A program made the translations under genes and the position numbers. A stretch of DNA of 64,000 bases from Hippopus hippopus (Eukaryota > Mollusca > Bivalvia > Cardiida > Cardiidae): contig OX328102.1 of the NCBI GenBank assembly GCA_946811185.2, positions 53,049,619 to 53,113,618 on the forward strand. The letters run 5' to 3'. The notes under the pieces were generated by a model. The model had not been told where the DNA came from and did no database searches. It saw only the letters and a program-made list of their open reading frames with translations. Of this stretch, positions 63,006 through 64,000 are shown piece by piece (positions within the stretch are counted from its first letter, which is position 1; each line of letters starts with the position of its first letter).

Positions 63006-63256
63006 TGAAAATCATAGATACTCAATACCCTGGGTGAACACTGTACGAATGTAGACCTAAACCATCATGGTTGAACACCCACTTGAGACATACACTTAAA
63101 CCAAAACTGGGTGAACACTCACTTGGGACAGACAATTGAATCACCATAGGTGAATACTCGCTTGGGACAAAGACTCAATCCATCATGGTTGTTACCCACT
63201 TGAGACATAGACTTAAACCATACTGGGTGAACACTTATATGGGACAAAGACTTAAA
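63006..63256 (+). repeat. Minisatellite of 38-40 bp units in the putative 3' UTR
   Basis: About six diverged units between 63028 and 63256. Each carries a GGGTGAACAC-like start, then ACTTGGGACA or ACTTGAGACA, then GACTTAAACCAT. It begins about 23 bp after the stop of the PDZ-ligand isoform, so it should be transcribed in that form only. No AATAAA was seen between 63006 and 64000; the polyadenylation site may use a variant or lie to the right. Confidence 0.75.
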
Positions 63257-63519
63257 ATGTAGAGTTGACCCCACTCGGTGATTGTGAGGACTTCTCAGTT
63301 TGTGTGCAAGCATTTTTGTGATAATTCTCTTATTCGCCAACTCATTTATAGATTTCATTTCAGTTATTCCATTGCTTATCCCATAGACTGCTAATAGAAT
63401 AACATAATTCTATATTTTGGTCATTTTTCTCTCTCATTGGGAGGAAATACACCCAAAATATTGTAGTTTAAAGGCTATATTTAGCTAGAGTATAACTAGA
63501 TATATCAGATAGTGTTAAA

Positions 63520-63585
63520 TTAGATCCCAGATCAGACTGCATGTTTTGTAAAGTCTGATACTGATCTAATGTTAACTAAGGCAAC
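63520..63585 (+). repeat. M4-type hairpin
   Basis: CCAGATCAGACTGCATGTTT with partner AAAGTCTGATACTGATC. Confidence 0.6.
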
Positions 63586-63600
63586 TGAAGCAATGCTAAA

Positions 63601-63812
63601 CATTCCAATTCCAGTTGACAAAAGAAAACTGTTGAAAACATTATGAGAAAAGGAGAAAAGGCTGATAACTTGCATTTTCTCTTTTTCCCACATCTTTTTT
63701 GTTACTTGTACAAGGACAAATCACATCCTATGAGTTAGTTTTTTTTTTTTTTGTTGTTCCCAGATGCTTTCAATTTTGACCAGTCTAAATCTCTGTTGTC
63801 AGGTTAATAGAA
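63601..63812 (+). mobile_element. M1 copy, left end decayed
   Basis: Hairpin 63642-63692 with mismatches; right half TTTTGACCAGTCTAAATCTC then CAGGTTAATAG. Confidence 0.72.
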
Positions 63813-63866
63813 TTCAACTAAGCTATACTTGACATTCTAAGGTTATATCTATACTTGATTAATACA

Positions 63867-64000
63867 GTATCAAACATTCCTGAGTTTCAACAACCCTGAG
63901 AAAGAAGCCTTTTGAAAACATTGTGGTAAAAGGAGAAAATGCAGGTAACCAGCATTTTCTCCTTATTCCACAATGTTTTCCAGTCTCTCAGAGACAAGTC
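63867..64000 (+). mobile_element. M1 copy cut by the window end
   Basis: ATCAAACATTCCTGAGTTTC start, hairpin 63924-63973, AGAGACAAGTC at the edge. Confidence 0.8.

Noticed and set aside
60896..60899. TAA at 60897 as the only end of the gene
   Set aside because: Not excluded, but the consensus donor over the stop and an in-phase terminal exon with a PDZ ligand make a spliced form likely; both are reported.
1..64000. CRISPR array or other prokaryotic defence system
   Set aside because: The regularly recurring 50 bp hairpins are parts of 228 bp transposons at irregular spacing in eukaryotic introns.

Overview
The window is a stretch of animal nuclear DNA, very probably from a bivalve mollusc. 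It is AT-rich, with small exons in large introns. The introns are packed with repeats of bivalve type: tRNA-headed SINEs, 145-160 bp tandem modules preceded by GTCCGTCC runs, and several MITE families. The species cannot be named from the sequence alone; a heterodont clam is my best guess.

One protein-coding gene fills the window on the + strand: the 3' two-thirds of a CELSR/Flamingo (Starry night) seven-pass cadherin, an adhesion GPCR of planar cell polarity. I reconstructed 29 exons from 5416 to 63005. Every junction uses AG/GT and every phase matches, giving one uninterrupted frame of about 1,670 codons. In order it encodes: end of an EGF repeat, EGF, laminin G, EGF, laminin G, two EGFs, laminin-type EGF, hormone-receptor domain, GAIN domain with a canonical GPS (HL|S), seven transmembrane helices, and a cytoplasmic tail of about 390 residues with an SDSDSE/acidic-serine block, a Gln/His tract and a Ser/Pro-rich end. 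The cadherin repeats and signal peptide lie left of the window. The 3' end is a probable splice switch. Reading through exon 28 stops at once (SESE-stop), while splicing its strong GTAAGTG donor to a tiny exon at 62981 adds DSHETCV-stop, a class I PDZ ligand.

Between the exons most recognisable sequence is mobile-element debris. The dominant family (called M1 here) is a 228 bp piggyBac-like MITE: TTAA ends, CCCTTTACC termini and a nearly perfect central 50 bp hairpin. I count about 60 copies or fragments, in both orientations. Other families are M2 (250 bp, 40 bp inverted ends), M4 (195 bp with an ATCAGACTGCA hairpin), three SINE types with different tRNA-like heads but one shared tail, five Helentron/HINE-like families (T1-T4, M3), two hAT-like elements, a 1 kb TA-flanked element, and a decayed mariner with 245 bp inverted repeats. 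Nested insertions give relative ages. Many element ends sit within a few to 25 bases of splice sites of the receptor gene.

By region: 1-5415 intron with repeats; 5416-26264 laminin G/EGF exons; 27179-38097 laminin-EGF, HormR, GAIN and GPS exons; 39393-42804 7TM exons; 46469-60899 tail exons, split by the large T2 tandem element and the mariner; 62981-64000 terminal exon, a 38-40 bp minisatellite and M1 copies. No second gene, rRNA, tRNA gene or CRISPR array was seen.
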